From Corallibacter vietnamensis (GTDB taxonomy: Bacteria; Bacteroidota; Bacteroidia; Flavobacteriales; Flavobacteriaceae): a DNA stretch of 64,000 nt. The DNA lies in assembly GCF_039537875.1 (NCBI RefSeq), contig NZ_BAABBI010000001.1, positions 1,302,001-1,366,000 of the forward strand, written 5' to 3'. Within the stretch, counting starts at the first letter, position 1. Each line of letters starts with the position of its first letter. Position numbers and translations under genes: made by a program. The notes below the pieces were generated by a model. It saw only the letters and a program-made list of their open reading frames with translations, did not search any database and was not told the DNA's origin. Positions 1-7,885 of the stretch are shown in pieces.

Positions 1-2
1 AA

Positions 3-1796
3 AACCCATTCTTCTACGATTCTTTTTTTTATAACAATTTTCTTATAACAAAACGGACAGATTGGCTTAATCAAAAATATGCTTTAAATCTGTGGCGATT
101 TTATTTGAGAACTCAAAAAGAACCTTTAAAAGAGTTTGAGTTATACGTAGCTCATAACAACCCTAAACTTTTTTGTTTAGGTTATAAGTATGAAAAAGTA
201 TTTTTAAATAAAGAGAGACTCGACTTTATTCAGAGCAATGATTTTCCTAGCTCTATTAAAAAAGAATTAGAAATATGGAATAATATTTTTAATCGTTTTG
301 AAGCTTCTTTAGAAGCTATTAAAAGAGAGTTTACAAATATTGAATCCAAACCTCAAGAGGTATTAATGACTCTTTTAGCTTCATTTGAAACTTTTATTTT
401 CAAAAATCCTAATGATAATTTAAGATGGCAGTTTGCAGGTGAAACTTTAAGCTGGTTGGTCGCTATAACTCAAGAAAAACACGATTTAAAATCAGTTAAA
501 GTTACACATGAAGAATTATTTAAAATATATTTTGACTGTGTAATATTTGATAGAGGTCAAAAGTTATTCTCTTGCGCATACCAACATATTCTGTTATTAG
601 ACTATATTAATAGATATGTATTTGAACCTGGTTTAAAAGTAACCATTGATTCTAAAAACAATCTAATATTTAGTGGAAGTAAAGAGTTTAATGAGCAATG
701 GAGCAATGATGAATTAAGATATAAAGTAAATGAGCAAACATATTATAACTATGGAGAACTACAGTTTGCTGAACTTAAAAATGAAAACGAAATCAAATTT
801 GTTAATGATAATATAAGTACAAATAACCAACTTGGAAACTCAAGACAGTTAGCCATAAAACAAGCTGTTTATGATTTAGGGATTCGAGATGAGGACTTAA
901 TGCATAACGCTTTACCAACGCTTGATGTTATAATTTCATTTCTTCATGGTATAGCTTGGCGGAAATTAGAAACCTTCGAGAACCCTTTACGAGAGCTAAC
1001 AAAAAAAGGATTAAATACTTATGGTGAAGCAATAATGAGACTCATAGCCAAAAGAAAAGTTGCAGAATTAGTACTTATTTCTAGAAAAGATGAGCTGTTT
1101 AACTCTGCTATTAATGCTGGTGTAAAATGTGATGAGCAAGAGTTTTTTAGATTTCTTGATTTATTTTCATATGAAGGAAGTAAAAATATATTAGGTAGGT
1201 TAAGCCAAAAAGTAAGTTTATGGCAGAAGCCATTCATTCAAATTGGAGACTTTGTTATTTCCCCTTTTAGTGTATTGACAAGTTTTACTGGTTTATATAC
1301 CATTTCGGAATCTATTTTAAGAAATTTTCAACCTCAAAATGGTAGCAGAATAGAAACTCAACTAGTTGAAATGTATAAAGGTGAAAATTGGAAAACCTAC
1401 GAAAAATCCAATAATCAAAAGCATGGAGATGTAGATGTAGTAATGGAGGATGATTGGAATATTATTTTAATACAATTAAAACGTACTACTCAAAAAACAA
1501 ATACACTAGAGTTGCATAATCAAACTAGCCAAGATAGAACAGCAATACGTCAACTTACGGAGGCAAAAGAGAATATTAATACGGGTAAAAAAATACATTT
1601 ATGGTATGTGACGACTGCATTTGAAAAAATTAATACTATCGAGGAAGGAGTATTTCGAGTTAGTTATCAAGATTTGGTCAATACCAAGCGTTATATGGCA
1701 TTAGAGAATTTAAAATTTAATTCATTGTCAGATTTTACACAGTTTGTTACAGAAGATACATTCTATAATATAGGAAAGCTAAATTTAAATAATTAG
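3..1796 (+). CDS. Partial large protein with C-terminal PD-(D/E)XK-like nuclease motif, upstream of viperin
   Basis: The frame is open from the first bases of the window, so the true start lies upstream; about 597 residues are visible. A TTG at 105 is an internal codon, not a convincing start. I do not recognise the N-terminal and middle parts, which look helical and soluble with no signal peptide. Near the C-terminus, codons around 1424-1441 read GDVDVV and, after an acidic turn, codons around 1461-1478 read ILIQLK. A D-strand followed by a (D/E/Q)xK strand is the signature of PD-(D/E)XK nucleases, with Q for E as in Mrr-type enzymes. It ends 55 nt before the viperin gene on the same strand, so the two are probably cotranscribed. 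Function is inferred: a nuclease or a degenerate relative acting in the same defence context. Confidence 0.6.
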   Translation, partial: NPFFYDSFFYNNFLITKRTDWLNQKYALNLWRFYLRTQKEPLKEFELYVAHNNPKLFCLGYKYEKVFLNKERLDFIQSNDFPSSIKKELEIWNNIFNRFEASLEAIKREFTNIESKPQEVLMTLLASFETFIFKNPNDNLRWQFAGETLSWLVAITQEKHDLKSVKVTHEELFKIYFDCVIFDRGQKLFSCAYQHILLLDYINRYVFEPGLKVTIDSKNNLIFSGSKEFNEQWSNDELRYKVNEQTYYNYGELQFAELKNENEIKFVNDNISTNNQLGNSRQLAIKQAVYDLGIRDEDLMHNALPTLDVIISFLHGIAWRKLETFENPLRELTKKGLNTYGEAIMRLIAKRKVAELVLISRKDELFNSAINAGVKCDEQEFFRFLDLFSYEGSKNILGRLSQKVSLWQKPFIQIGDFVISPFSVLTSFTGLYTISESILRNFQPQNGSRIETQLVEMYKGENWKTYEKSNNQKHGDVDVVMEDDWNIILIQLKRTTQKTNTLELHNQTSQDRTAIRQLTEAKENINTGKKIHLWYVTTAFEKINTIEEGVFRVSYQDLVNTKRYMALENLKFNSLSDFTQFVTEDTFYNIGKLNLNN

Positions 1797-1805
1797 AGTG
1801 CAATT

Positions 1806-1852
1806 TATGAAATAGTCTGCTTTACGTAAGCTCAACTTTAAACTATTTCATA
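1806..1852 (+). promoter_or_regulatory. Inverted repeat covering the viperin start codon
   Basis: An 11-bp perfect inverted repeat, TATGAAATAGT at 1806-1816 and its complement at 1842-1852, encloses a 25-nt loop that itself contains the palindrome TTACGTAA (1822-1829). The right arm runs into the A of the viperin ATG. In RNA this stem would hold the translation start in a helix; in DNA it could be an operator. The role is inferred. Confidence 0.5.
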
Positions 1853-2718
1853 TGAACACTCAATTAGTTATCCCAAGCATCAATTTTCATTTATGGGAAC
1901 CTTGTGACATGCGTTGTAAATTTTGCTTTGCAACCTTTCAAGATGTCAAACAAACTATTTTGCCAAAAGGGCATTTACCAAAAGAAGAAGCTTTAAAAGT
2001 GGTAAGAGAAATTGCTAAAGCTGGTTTTGAAAAAATAACCTTTGCAGGAGGAGAGCCAACATTATGTCCATGGTTGCCCGAGTTGATTCGAGAAGCTAAA
2101 AACAAAGGATTAACCACTATGATTGTTAGTAACGGAAGCAGGTTAACTAATCAGTTTTTAGCTCAGAATAAACAATATTTAGATTGGATTGCTATAAGTA
2201 TTGATAGTTTGGATTCTAGAACAAATTTAAAAATAGGAAGAGCTATAACAGGTAAAAAGCCCTTAACAAAAGCGTATTATATCAATTTAATCAAGAAAAT
2301 TGAGGAGTACGGTTATGGACTAAAAATAAATACAGTTGTAAACGCTTATAATTATAAAGAAGATTTCAATGTATTTATTAATCAAACAAACCCTAAACGT
2401 TGGAAAGTATTACAAGTATTGCCAATAGAAGGACAGAATGATGACAAAGTTGATGAATTTAAAATTTCTGAAACTCAATTTTCAGAGTTCATAAGTAGGC
2501 ATAAGAATATTCAAAGTATTGTGCCAGAATGTAATGATGATATTACCAATAGCTATGTAATGATAGATCCTGCAGGTCGTTTTTTTAGTAATGAGAAAGG
2601 TAAGCATGAATATAGCGAACCTATATTAGATGTAGGAATTAAGGAAGCATTTGCATCCAGAAATTATAATTATTCAAAATTCATATCTAGAAAAGGACTA
2701 TATAATTGGACTGATTAA
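1852..2718 (+). CDS. Prokaryotic viperin (antiviral radical SAM nucleotide dehydratase)
   Basis: This 288-residue protein is a viperin homologue. The radical SAM 4Fe-4S motif is CDMRCKFC (C18, C22, C25), followed by GGEP at 66-69. Viperin-specific blocks are clear: SINFHLWEPC before the cluster, KINTVVNAYN, NPKRWKVLQVLPIEGQN, and the C-terminal part with SRHKN, VPECN, DPAGRFF and ILDVGI. Viperins convert CTP, and in bacteria also other NTPs, to 3'-deoxy-3',4'-didehydro-NTPs that terminate viral RNA synthesis. There is no amphipathic N-terminal helix as in animal viperin, so it should be cytosolic. It follows the nuclease-like gene by 55 nt and is closed by a hairpin terminator. No nucleotide kinase, present beside some bacterial viperins, is seen nearby. 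Which NTP it uses cannot be told from sequence alone. Confidence 0.95.
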   Translation: MNTQLVIPSINFHLWEPCDMRCKFCFATFQDVKQTILPKGHLPKEEALKVVREIAKAGFEKITFAGGEPTLCPWLPELIREAKNKGLTTMIVSNGSRLTNQFLAQNKQYLDWIAISIDSLDSRTNLKIGRAITGKKPLTKAYYINLIKKIEEYGYGLKINTVVNAYNYKEDFNVFINQTNPKRWKVLQVLPIEGQNDDKVDEFKISETQFSEFISRHKNIQSIVPECNDDITNSYVMIDPAGRFFSNEKGKHEYSEPILDVGIKEAFASRNYNYSKFISRKGLYNWTD

Positions 2719-2728
2719 TTTTCTAATG

Positions 2729-2758
2729 AAAAGCGACACCAAAAGGCGTCGCTTTTTT
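2729..2758 (+). terminator. Rho-independent terminator after viperin
   Basis: A 12-bp stem with one A/C mismatch (AAAAGCGACACC at 2729-2740 with GGCGTCGCTTTT at 2745-2756) and an AAAA loop is followed by T residues. It closes the viperin operon and may also serve the opposing fragment gene. Confidence 0.85.
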
Positions 2759-2765
2759 ATTTAGC

Positions 2766-3053
2766 TCAATTATTTTCAACCCTAAAATTCCCAGGTGTAA
2801 ACCCAAAGGTTTTCATGAGTCTTGTCCAAGTATTAATTTGTGATATTGCCAGTGTAAGTTGTGCAATTTCTGCTTTAGTAAAATGCTCTAGTAAAGGGTT
2901 AAAAACACTATCAGAAATAGGTTGTCTTTCTAGTCTGGTGAGTACATCAGTAAACTTTAAAACAGCACATTCTTTTTCACTAAAGTAATTCGTTTCTTCC
3001 CACACGCAAAGCGATGAAAGTCTTAAATCGGTTTCATTGTGTTTTTTAAGTTG
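2766..3053 (-). pseudogene. Truncated AhpD/carboxymuconolactone decarboxylase-like gene
   Basis: The frame encodes only the C-terminal half of an AhpD-like carboxymuconolactone decarboxylase: a segment reading KKHNETDLRLSSLCVWEET, then the typical helix with LKFTDVLTRL and the tail LTLAISQINTWTRL. Intact relatives are about 145-155 residues and carry a CxxC-type active site N-terminal to this region; that part is missing. Going upstream the frame meets a TAA at 3054-3056 with no usable start except a GTG at 3003-3005, which would cut into the fold. I read this as a 5'-deleted remnant. Confidence 0.75.
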
Positions 3054-3100
3054 TTAACTCATGTTTTATGAGAAGGTTAAAGCTTTAGTTTGTCAATTAG

Positions 3101-3583
3101 TTATAAAAAGAAACGATTTACCATTTCCTCAAAAACAGCAACAGGGATTCTATGTTCTAAATCAGGTAAAATAGTTAGCTTATAAAGCTGCTTTTGTGAA
3201 AAGCCATTACCTAAAAAAGACAGTGTGTCTTTGGGGTTGATAACAGTGTCTTTCGCTCCTAATACAATTTCTATACTAGTATTGTTGTTTTGAGGAGTTT
3301 CAATTATATGTTGAGGTACACTTCTTTTAGCTAAAGCTGGATTAAACAACAATGCAGGCACTTGAAATAACTTACTTAAGTGAAATCCTGCAAATCCACC
3401 CATGCTGCTACCTATAACAACATCAATACTTTTGTCTGCATATGAGTCGTAAAGCCATGAAATAGCATTAGAGTTATTCTGATAATCAATAGAAGGCGCA
3501 ATAACAGTTCCGTAAGCTTCAAGTATGTTGCGTTTTTTTGGTTTTAAACTGCCATTTAATCCGTGTAGGTATAAGATATTCAT
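3101..3583 (-). CDS. YqiA/YcfP-like alpha/beta-fold esterase
   Basis: A 160-residue alpha/beta hydrolase of the YqiA type (UPF0227 group). It starts directly with the first strand and oxyanion turn (MNILYLHGLNGS), has the nucleophile elbow GSSMGG (second Ser as nucleophile), an acid in LGAKDTVI, and the catalytic His in LEHRIP. The size is near that of the family, whose members hydrolyse small acyl esters; the natural substrate is unknown. Its start overlaps the end of the WYL regulator gene by 4 nt, so the two are translated from one mRNA. Confidence 0.85.
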   Translation of the reverse strand: MNILYLHGLNGSLKPKKRNILEAYGTVIAPSIDYQNNSNAISWLYDSYADKSIDVVIGSSMGGFAGFHLSKLFQVPALLFNPALAKRSVPQHIIETPQNNNTSIEIVLGAKDTVINPKDTLSFLGNGFSQKQLYKLTILPDLEHRIPVAVFEEMVNRFFL

Positions 3584-4494
3584 TTGTTTGTATACTTTTT
3601 ATAAATCTGTTCAACTTCTTTTTTGATGCGTTCTCTAAACCATTGTGGCTCTAATACTTCAGTTTCTATACTCATTTTTAATATTTCAATTATAAACTCA
3701 TAGTTTGGAATTAAGTCATAAGTAACAATAGCAAAGCCATCATCAGTATGCGGTTTTGATTTTTGGGAATGGTGTAATGGTAAACTTTCTAAATATTTTA
3801 AATGTAAATCTGAAACTTTCAGTACAATGTGTTCAGGTTTATCGTCAGTATATCGTAATCCAATGATATTTTTAAAACGGTTGGTTTGTTCAAGATACGG
3901 AGCGCGTTCAATGGTAGATAATTTTCCAAGCTTTATATTAAAAATACGTTCTATGCCATAGGTTCTAATCTCATATTCACCTTTGGGAACTCCAATAACA
4001 AACCATCGGTTTATGTATTCTTTAACGATAATTGGAGTGATAACTTTCTCTTTGTAGGTTTTAAAGTAAAAATTATGATGTGTAAACTCTAAATCACGTT
4101 CTTGTTTAATGGCCATTAATATTGTCTCAAGGTTATTTAGTCCTTTTAAGTTTGATGAGTCGTCAAATTGCACATAATCTAAAGTACTGGTGTTGTTTTT
4201 TAAACCATCAGCAAATACATCAGCCAATGATACTAACTCTAAAAACTTAAAGAACGATGCAACTTTTACACTTTTTTCTTTATCAACATAATAGCCGTTG
4301 TGTTGTTTGTTATAAGTAAGTTCAATGCCAAAATCGGATTTTATTTTTTCGAAATCACGTTCTAATGTACGTGACGATATGTTAAAATCTTTATCGTTTA
4401 AAAACTCTAAAATACGCTCTTTAGAAGCATAAGTTTCATCATAGATAAATTGAATAATAAACTGTAGTCGTCTTGAAATATGATATTTGGACAT
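3580..4494 (-). CDS. WYL-domain transcriptional regulator (first of two)
   Basis: A 304-residue regulator of the YafY/WYL type. An N-terminal winged HTH (residues about 5-65, with KERILEFLNDKDFNISSRT) is followed by the WYL sensor domain with its KEYINRWFVIG strand and a C-terminal winged extension. The long frame could begin 30 codons upstream, but the ATG at 4492-4494 matches the family start and leaves the palindromic promoter region outside the gene. WYL domains are ligand-binding and often govern defence and stress genes. It is divergent from the AAA-M41 gene and cotranscribed with the esterase, so it most likely controls both sides. Confidence 0.88.
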   Translation of the reverse strand: MSKYHISRRLQFIIQFIYDETYASKERILEFLNDKDFNISSRTLERDFEKIKSDFGIELTYNKQHNGYYVDKEKSVKVASFFKFLELVSLADVFADGLKNNTSTLDYVQFDDSSNLKGLNNLETILMAIKQERDLEFTHHNFYFKTYKEKVITPIIVKEYINRWFVIGVPKGEYEIRTYGIERIFNIKLGKLSTIERAPYLEQTNRFKNIIGLRYTDDKPEHIVLKVSDLHLKYLESLPLHHSQKSKPHTDDGFAIVTYDLIPNYEFIIEILKMSIETEVLEPQWFRERIKKEVEQIYKKYTNK

Positions 4495-4514
4495 AGTAGC
4501 AAATGTATTTAGTG

Positions 4515-4583
4515 TGTTCGTCAATTGATGACGATGTACTAAATATAGTGTAAAATAATTAGTACGACATGTTTTGACGAACA
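4515..4583. promoter_or_regulatory. Palindromic operator between WYL regulator and AAA-M41 gene
   Basis: TGTTCGTCAA at 4515-4524 is repeated exactly in inverted form at 4574-4583. Inside, TCGTCA (4518-4523) and TGACGA (4529-4534) form a second, tighter dyad with 5-nt spacing, and GTACT/AGTAC (4536-4540, 4561-4565) a third. The three TGACGA half-sites in the divergent promoter suggest cooperative binding by the WYL protein. Binding is inferred. Confidence 0.55.
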
Positions 4584-4624
4584 TAGATTGTTCTTTTGGG
4601 TATCATTTTAAAACAAATCAAAAT

Positions 4625-6694
4625 ATGAGCGAAAAATTAAACACACTACGAGAAGAGTTTGTAAAAAAGCAAAACCAATTAGAAACAGTTAGAATACAGT
4701 TAAAACAAGAGTTTTTTGGGATTGATAAAGCCATTGATCAGCTTATAGATAATACACGCTCATGGTACATGCTAAATGATTACCAAGAACGTCCTTTGAT
4801 TGTAAACCTTTGGGGATTAACAGGGGTAGGGAAAACATCTTTAATCCAGCGTATGGCAGAACTAATAGATTATAGTGACTTGCTTTTTAGGTTTGATTTA
4901 GGAGACAAAAGCAACAGAGCTTTTAATAGCGGGTTGGATGATTTATGTGAGAAAAATGAAGATAAACCTGTTATTGTTGTTTTAGATGAGTTTCAGCATA
5001 CACGAACACTAAAAGGCCCTATGAGAGAAGAGGTCAATGCTGACGTAAACCGTAAGGTTTGGGATTTAATAGATTCTGGTAAAATTGAATATTATCAATG
5101 GAAACGTGGTCTTCTTGACTTTAGAGACCATGTAAAATTATTGAAAAAATTACTTCAAGTAGGTGTGCGAGTTGAGAATGGAATCGTGACTAAAAACTTT
5201 AAGTTATATCATTTGGAAATGGAAAGAGCAGAATTTTGGTCAGATGATGATAATGATGAATTAAAAAAGATTGATGAACGTTCTAGAAAGTTTATAAAAC
5301 CTGAATATTATAGTGATATTATTGATTATGGAGGGAATCAATTGGGGTTTACGCTTCAAAATGATTTGAGCGACTATCTGTTAACCTTAAACGGAGAAGA
5401 ATCTATTGCTTTTTTAGATCGTATCATTAGAATTGCCCAAAAACCAGACATTAAAATATTTACTAAAGCATTAATTTTTGTTGTTGGAAATCTAGATGAG
5501 GCTTATGATATAAGCGGAAATTTAAATGCAGATATTCATGCAGATGTGTTTTATGAGAGCACTTTAAAAATTACATTGCCAAAAATAAAAAGTGCTTTAG
5601 CAAATAGATTCCGACTTGAACAAATCGCTAGGTTAGGTAATAACCATATTATTTATCCGTCGTTAAGCTCAAAAGCTTATTATGCAATTATTACTAAAGA
5701 GTTGAAAGACATTTCTAGTAAAGTTCTAAAGGGCTTTGGTTTAAAGTTAGATTTCGCTGAATCACTATTACATGTAATTTACAAGGAAGGTGTGTTTCCA
5801 ACACAAGGAGCTAGACCAGTAAAAACCACTGTGAACTATATGTTACAATCCAATCTGCCAAAACTCATTTCAGAAATCATTCTTAAAAATATTCATGTAA
5901 ATACAGTGAGGTTATCATATAGCAAAGGATATTTAGAAGTCTTTTATGATATGAATGAGAATGAAGTACATTTTAAAAAGATAAAAGTAGAGACACCTCT
6001 TGAAACAATGCGTAAACCAAAAAGTGATGATATTCAGGCTATAACAGCCGTCCATGAAAGTGGGCATGCTACATTATCTGCAATTTTACTAAAAGTAGTT
6101 CCAGAAAATATTCGTTCTGTGACATCCGATCCTGATAGTTTAGGCTTTGTTTATGCTAAATGGCCATGGAAGTATATTGCAAAACATGAAATAGAGAAAC
6201 GGGTAGCTGTCTTTTTAGGAGGTATTGCTGCTGAAGAGCTTGTTTTTGGTAAAGATTACATTACAGCTGGAGCTTCTTCAGATATTAAGCAAGCAACAAA
6301 CTTTGTGAGTAAAATGTTTAAGTTTAACGGTATGGGAAACAATGTTCTAGGGTATTCAACAGATGCATCAGATAATTTTCTGTGTCATGATGTGTCCGAA
6401 ATAGAATTAGAAATAAAACAAATGGTAACAAATGGTTTGAAGCTAGCAAAAGAAACCCTACAAACAGAAATGAAGCTTTTATTAAAACTTTCAGATTACT
6501 TAAGTGATAATACCTCTATAAACAAAACAGATTTAGAACAGTTTATTACAGCGTATAAAGTAACTGATGTGAAATTTATAGAACAAGCAGATCATTTGTA
6601 TTACCGTAAGGTTTTAAAAGATAAAGCAAACAATAAATTAAATGAAATATCTAAAAACCAATTTGAAACAATAACGCTAAATAAAAAGAGATAG
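4625..6694 (+). CDS. Clp-type AAA+ ATPase fused to FtsH-type M41 metallopeptidase
   Basis: A 689-residue soluble protein with two modules. The AAA+ module has Walker A GLTGVGKT (64-71), Walker B VIVVLDE (116-122), a sensor-1 Asn in FVVGNLDE and arginine-finger candidates in ALANRFR. It ends in a small domain with GARPVK (395-400), a hallmark of Clp/Hsp100 D2 domains rather than of FtsH. About 100 extra residues lie between Walker B and sensor 1. The C-terminal module is peptidase M41: zinc motif HESGH (477-481), LGGIAAEELVFG, and the third ligand Asp in AGASSDIKQAT (D553). FtsH itself is membrane-anchored and uses its own AAA type, so this is an unusual Clp/FtsH chimera. The start is the ATG at 4625; the frame extends to a TTG at 4574 inside the operator. 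An ATP-driven protease is inferred. Confidence 0.85.
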   Translation: MSEKLNTLREEFVKKQNQLETVRIQLKQEFFGIDKAIDQLIDNTRSWYMLNDYQERPLIVNLWGLTGVGKTSLIQRMAELIDYSDLLFRFDLGDKSNRAFNSGLDDLCEKNEDKPVIVVLDEFQHTRTLKGPMREEVNADVNRKVWDLIDSGKIEYYQWKRGLLDFRDHVKLLKKLLQVGVRVENGIVTKNFKLYHLEMERAEFWSDDDNDELKKIDERSRKFIKPEYYSDIIDYGGNQLGFTLQNDLSDYLLTLNGEESIAFLDRIIRIAQKPDIKIFTKALIFVVGNLDEAYDISGNLNADIHADVFYESTLKITLPKIKSALANRFRLEQIARLGNNHIIYPSLSSKAYYAIITKELKDISSKVLKGFGLKLDFAESLLHVIYKEGVFPTQGARPVKTTVNYMLQSNLPKLISEIILKNIHVNTVRLSYSKGYLEVFYDMNENEVHFKKIKVETPLETMRKPKSDDIQAITAVHESGHATLSAILLKVVPENIRSVTSDPDSLGFVYAKWPWKYIAKHEIEKRVAVFLGGIAAEELVFGKDYITAGASSDIKQATNFVSKMFKFNGMGNNVLGYSTDASDNFLCHDVSEIELEIKQMVTNGLKLAKETLQTEMKLLLKLSDYLSDNTSINKTDLEQFITAYKVTDVKFIEQADHLYYRKVLKDKANNKLNEISKNQFETITLNKKR

Positions 6695-6698
6695 AGGC

Positions 6699-7715
6699 TT
6701 ATCTCGTAGCATATTGTTTAGCAGCTTTATTAAGTTTTTGTTTAATACGATTGCGCAAACTATTAGGTTCTAAAACCTCAATGCTTTCTCCAAATCCAAG
6801 AATTAGACGCTCTAACTCATAATTGATGTGTACATCAATAGAAAATATCACGCTTCCTTTTTTGCTTTTCTCAACTAACTTTTGAGAACTATGAAAAGGC
6901 TTGGTTATGACATAAGGAGCATTTTTTGAATCAATTTTGAAGACCACAGTTTTTAGATGTGTTTCAGGCATTACAGTTACACCAATGGTGTTTTTGTAAT
7001 AAGAATTTGCGTCTAAAAACTTTGGTTGATAGTTGAGTTTAAAATTGTAATCTAATGCTAATATTCTGTCTAAAGCCAGAGTAAGCAATTTGTCTTCAGC
7101 ATGAGGTTTGCCAATAACAAACCAACGATTATTATACTCCTTCAAAAGGTAAGGGTGAAAAACAATAATGTTAGGGTGTCTAGCTTTAAATGATTTATAT
7201 GTAATAATTAAGACAACTTCCTTTAAAATCGCTTGGTAAAGTTCGTCAAGAAATTTTAAGCCTTTTAGGTTGTCATTTTTATCTAAATGAATAATTGCTG
7301 GTTTGTTATTTTTTTGTGTGTGTATTTGGTCTTCTAGTTTATTAAATAATCCGCTTAATTCACTAAACAGTGAAAAATCTTGAAACTGCTTAAGCATTTC
7401 TATGGTTTCAGAAAGTACTTGCATATCAGCATTAGTGATTGGTGTATTTTTTATACTGTAGTCAGATTCAGCATATCGGTAATACTTTTTGTCATATACT
7501 TCAATAGGAGCGTTATAACCTAACTTATCACTTCTCATAAGCTGAATATCTAATTGTATTGTGCGCTTACTCACATTAATATTTCTGCCCTCAAAATCAT
7601 AAAGCGCATTTGAGCAGGCTGCTATTAAGTCATCTAAAGTCCACTTTTTAAAGTGATTTTGTAGGCACTTGTCAATGGTTTTGTATCTAATAAGGGCATT
7701 TTTAGTGGTAGCCAT
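6699..7715 (-). CDS. WYL-domain transcriptional regulator (second)
   Basis: A 338-residue paralogue of the WYL regulator at 3580. The N-terminal HTH includes NVSKRTIQLDIQLMR (recognition helix region), and the WYL domain carries VFHPYLLKEYNNRWFVIG followed by the C-terminal extension ending in RNRIKQKL. It converges on the AAA-M41 gene with only 4 nt between stop codons, and is divergent from rtcB across a 13-bp perfect palindrome. The most economical reading is that it regulates itself and rtcB. The signal it senses is unknown; WYL domains in other proteins bind nucleic acids or nucleotides. Confidence 0.88.
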   Translation of the reverse strand: MATTKNALIRYKTIDKCLQNHFKKWTLDDLIAACSNALYDFEGRNINVSKRTIQLDIQLMRSDKLGYNAPIEVYDKKYYRYAESDYSIKNTPITNADMQVLSETIEMLKQFQDFSLFSELSGLFNKLEDQIHTQKNNKPAIIHLDKNDNLKGLKFLDELYQAILKEVVLIITYKSFKARHPNIIVFHPYLLKEYNNRWFVIGKPHAEDKLLTLALDRILALDYNFKLNYQPKFLDANSYYKNTIGVTVMPETHLKTVVFKIDSKNAPYVITKPFHSSQKLVEKSKKGSVIFSIDVHINYELERLILGFGESIEVLEPNSLRNRIKQKLNKAAKQYATR

Positions 7716-7748
7716 AATAAGCGATTTTCAATAAAAATACTATTAATT

Positions 7749-7779
7749 TTAAACTACGCAAAAAGATTGCGTAGTTTAA
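7749..7779. promoter_or_regulatory. 13-bp perfect palindrome between second WYL gene and rtcB
   Basis: TTAAACTACGCAA at 7749-7761 and its exact complement at 7767-7779 are separated by 5 nt (AAAGA). It sits 34 bp from the WYL start and about 107 bp from the rtcB start, the expected place of an operator for a dimeric repressor. It could also fold as an RNA hairpin. Confidence 0.55.
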
Positions 7780-7834
7780 TGTGATGTTTGTACTGTAATT
7801 AAATAAAGGTTGTGGAATTGCCTTTTTAAGTAGT

Positions 7835-7866
7835 GCTCCGTAATGCAGTTTTGGACATTACGGAGC
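7835..7866 (+). promoter_or_regulatory. Hairpin in the rtcB leader
   Basis: GCTCCGTAATG at 7835-7845 pairs perfectly with 7856-7866 across a 10-nt loop, 19 nt before the rtcB ATG. There is no T-run after it, so it does not look like a terminator. It may be an RNA structure in the 5' UTR or a protein-binding dyad. Confidence 0.5.
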
Positions 7867-7885
7867 TTAAATAAAACATTAAATT

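Noticed and set aside
105..107. TTG as start of the first gene
   Set aside because: The frame is open to the start of the window with plausible protein sequence upstream, so the gene is cut by the window edge.
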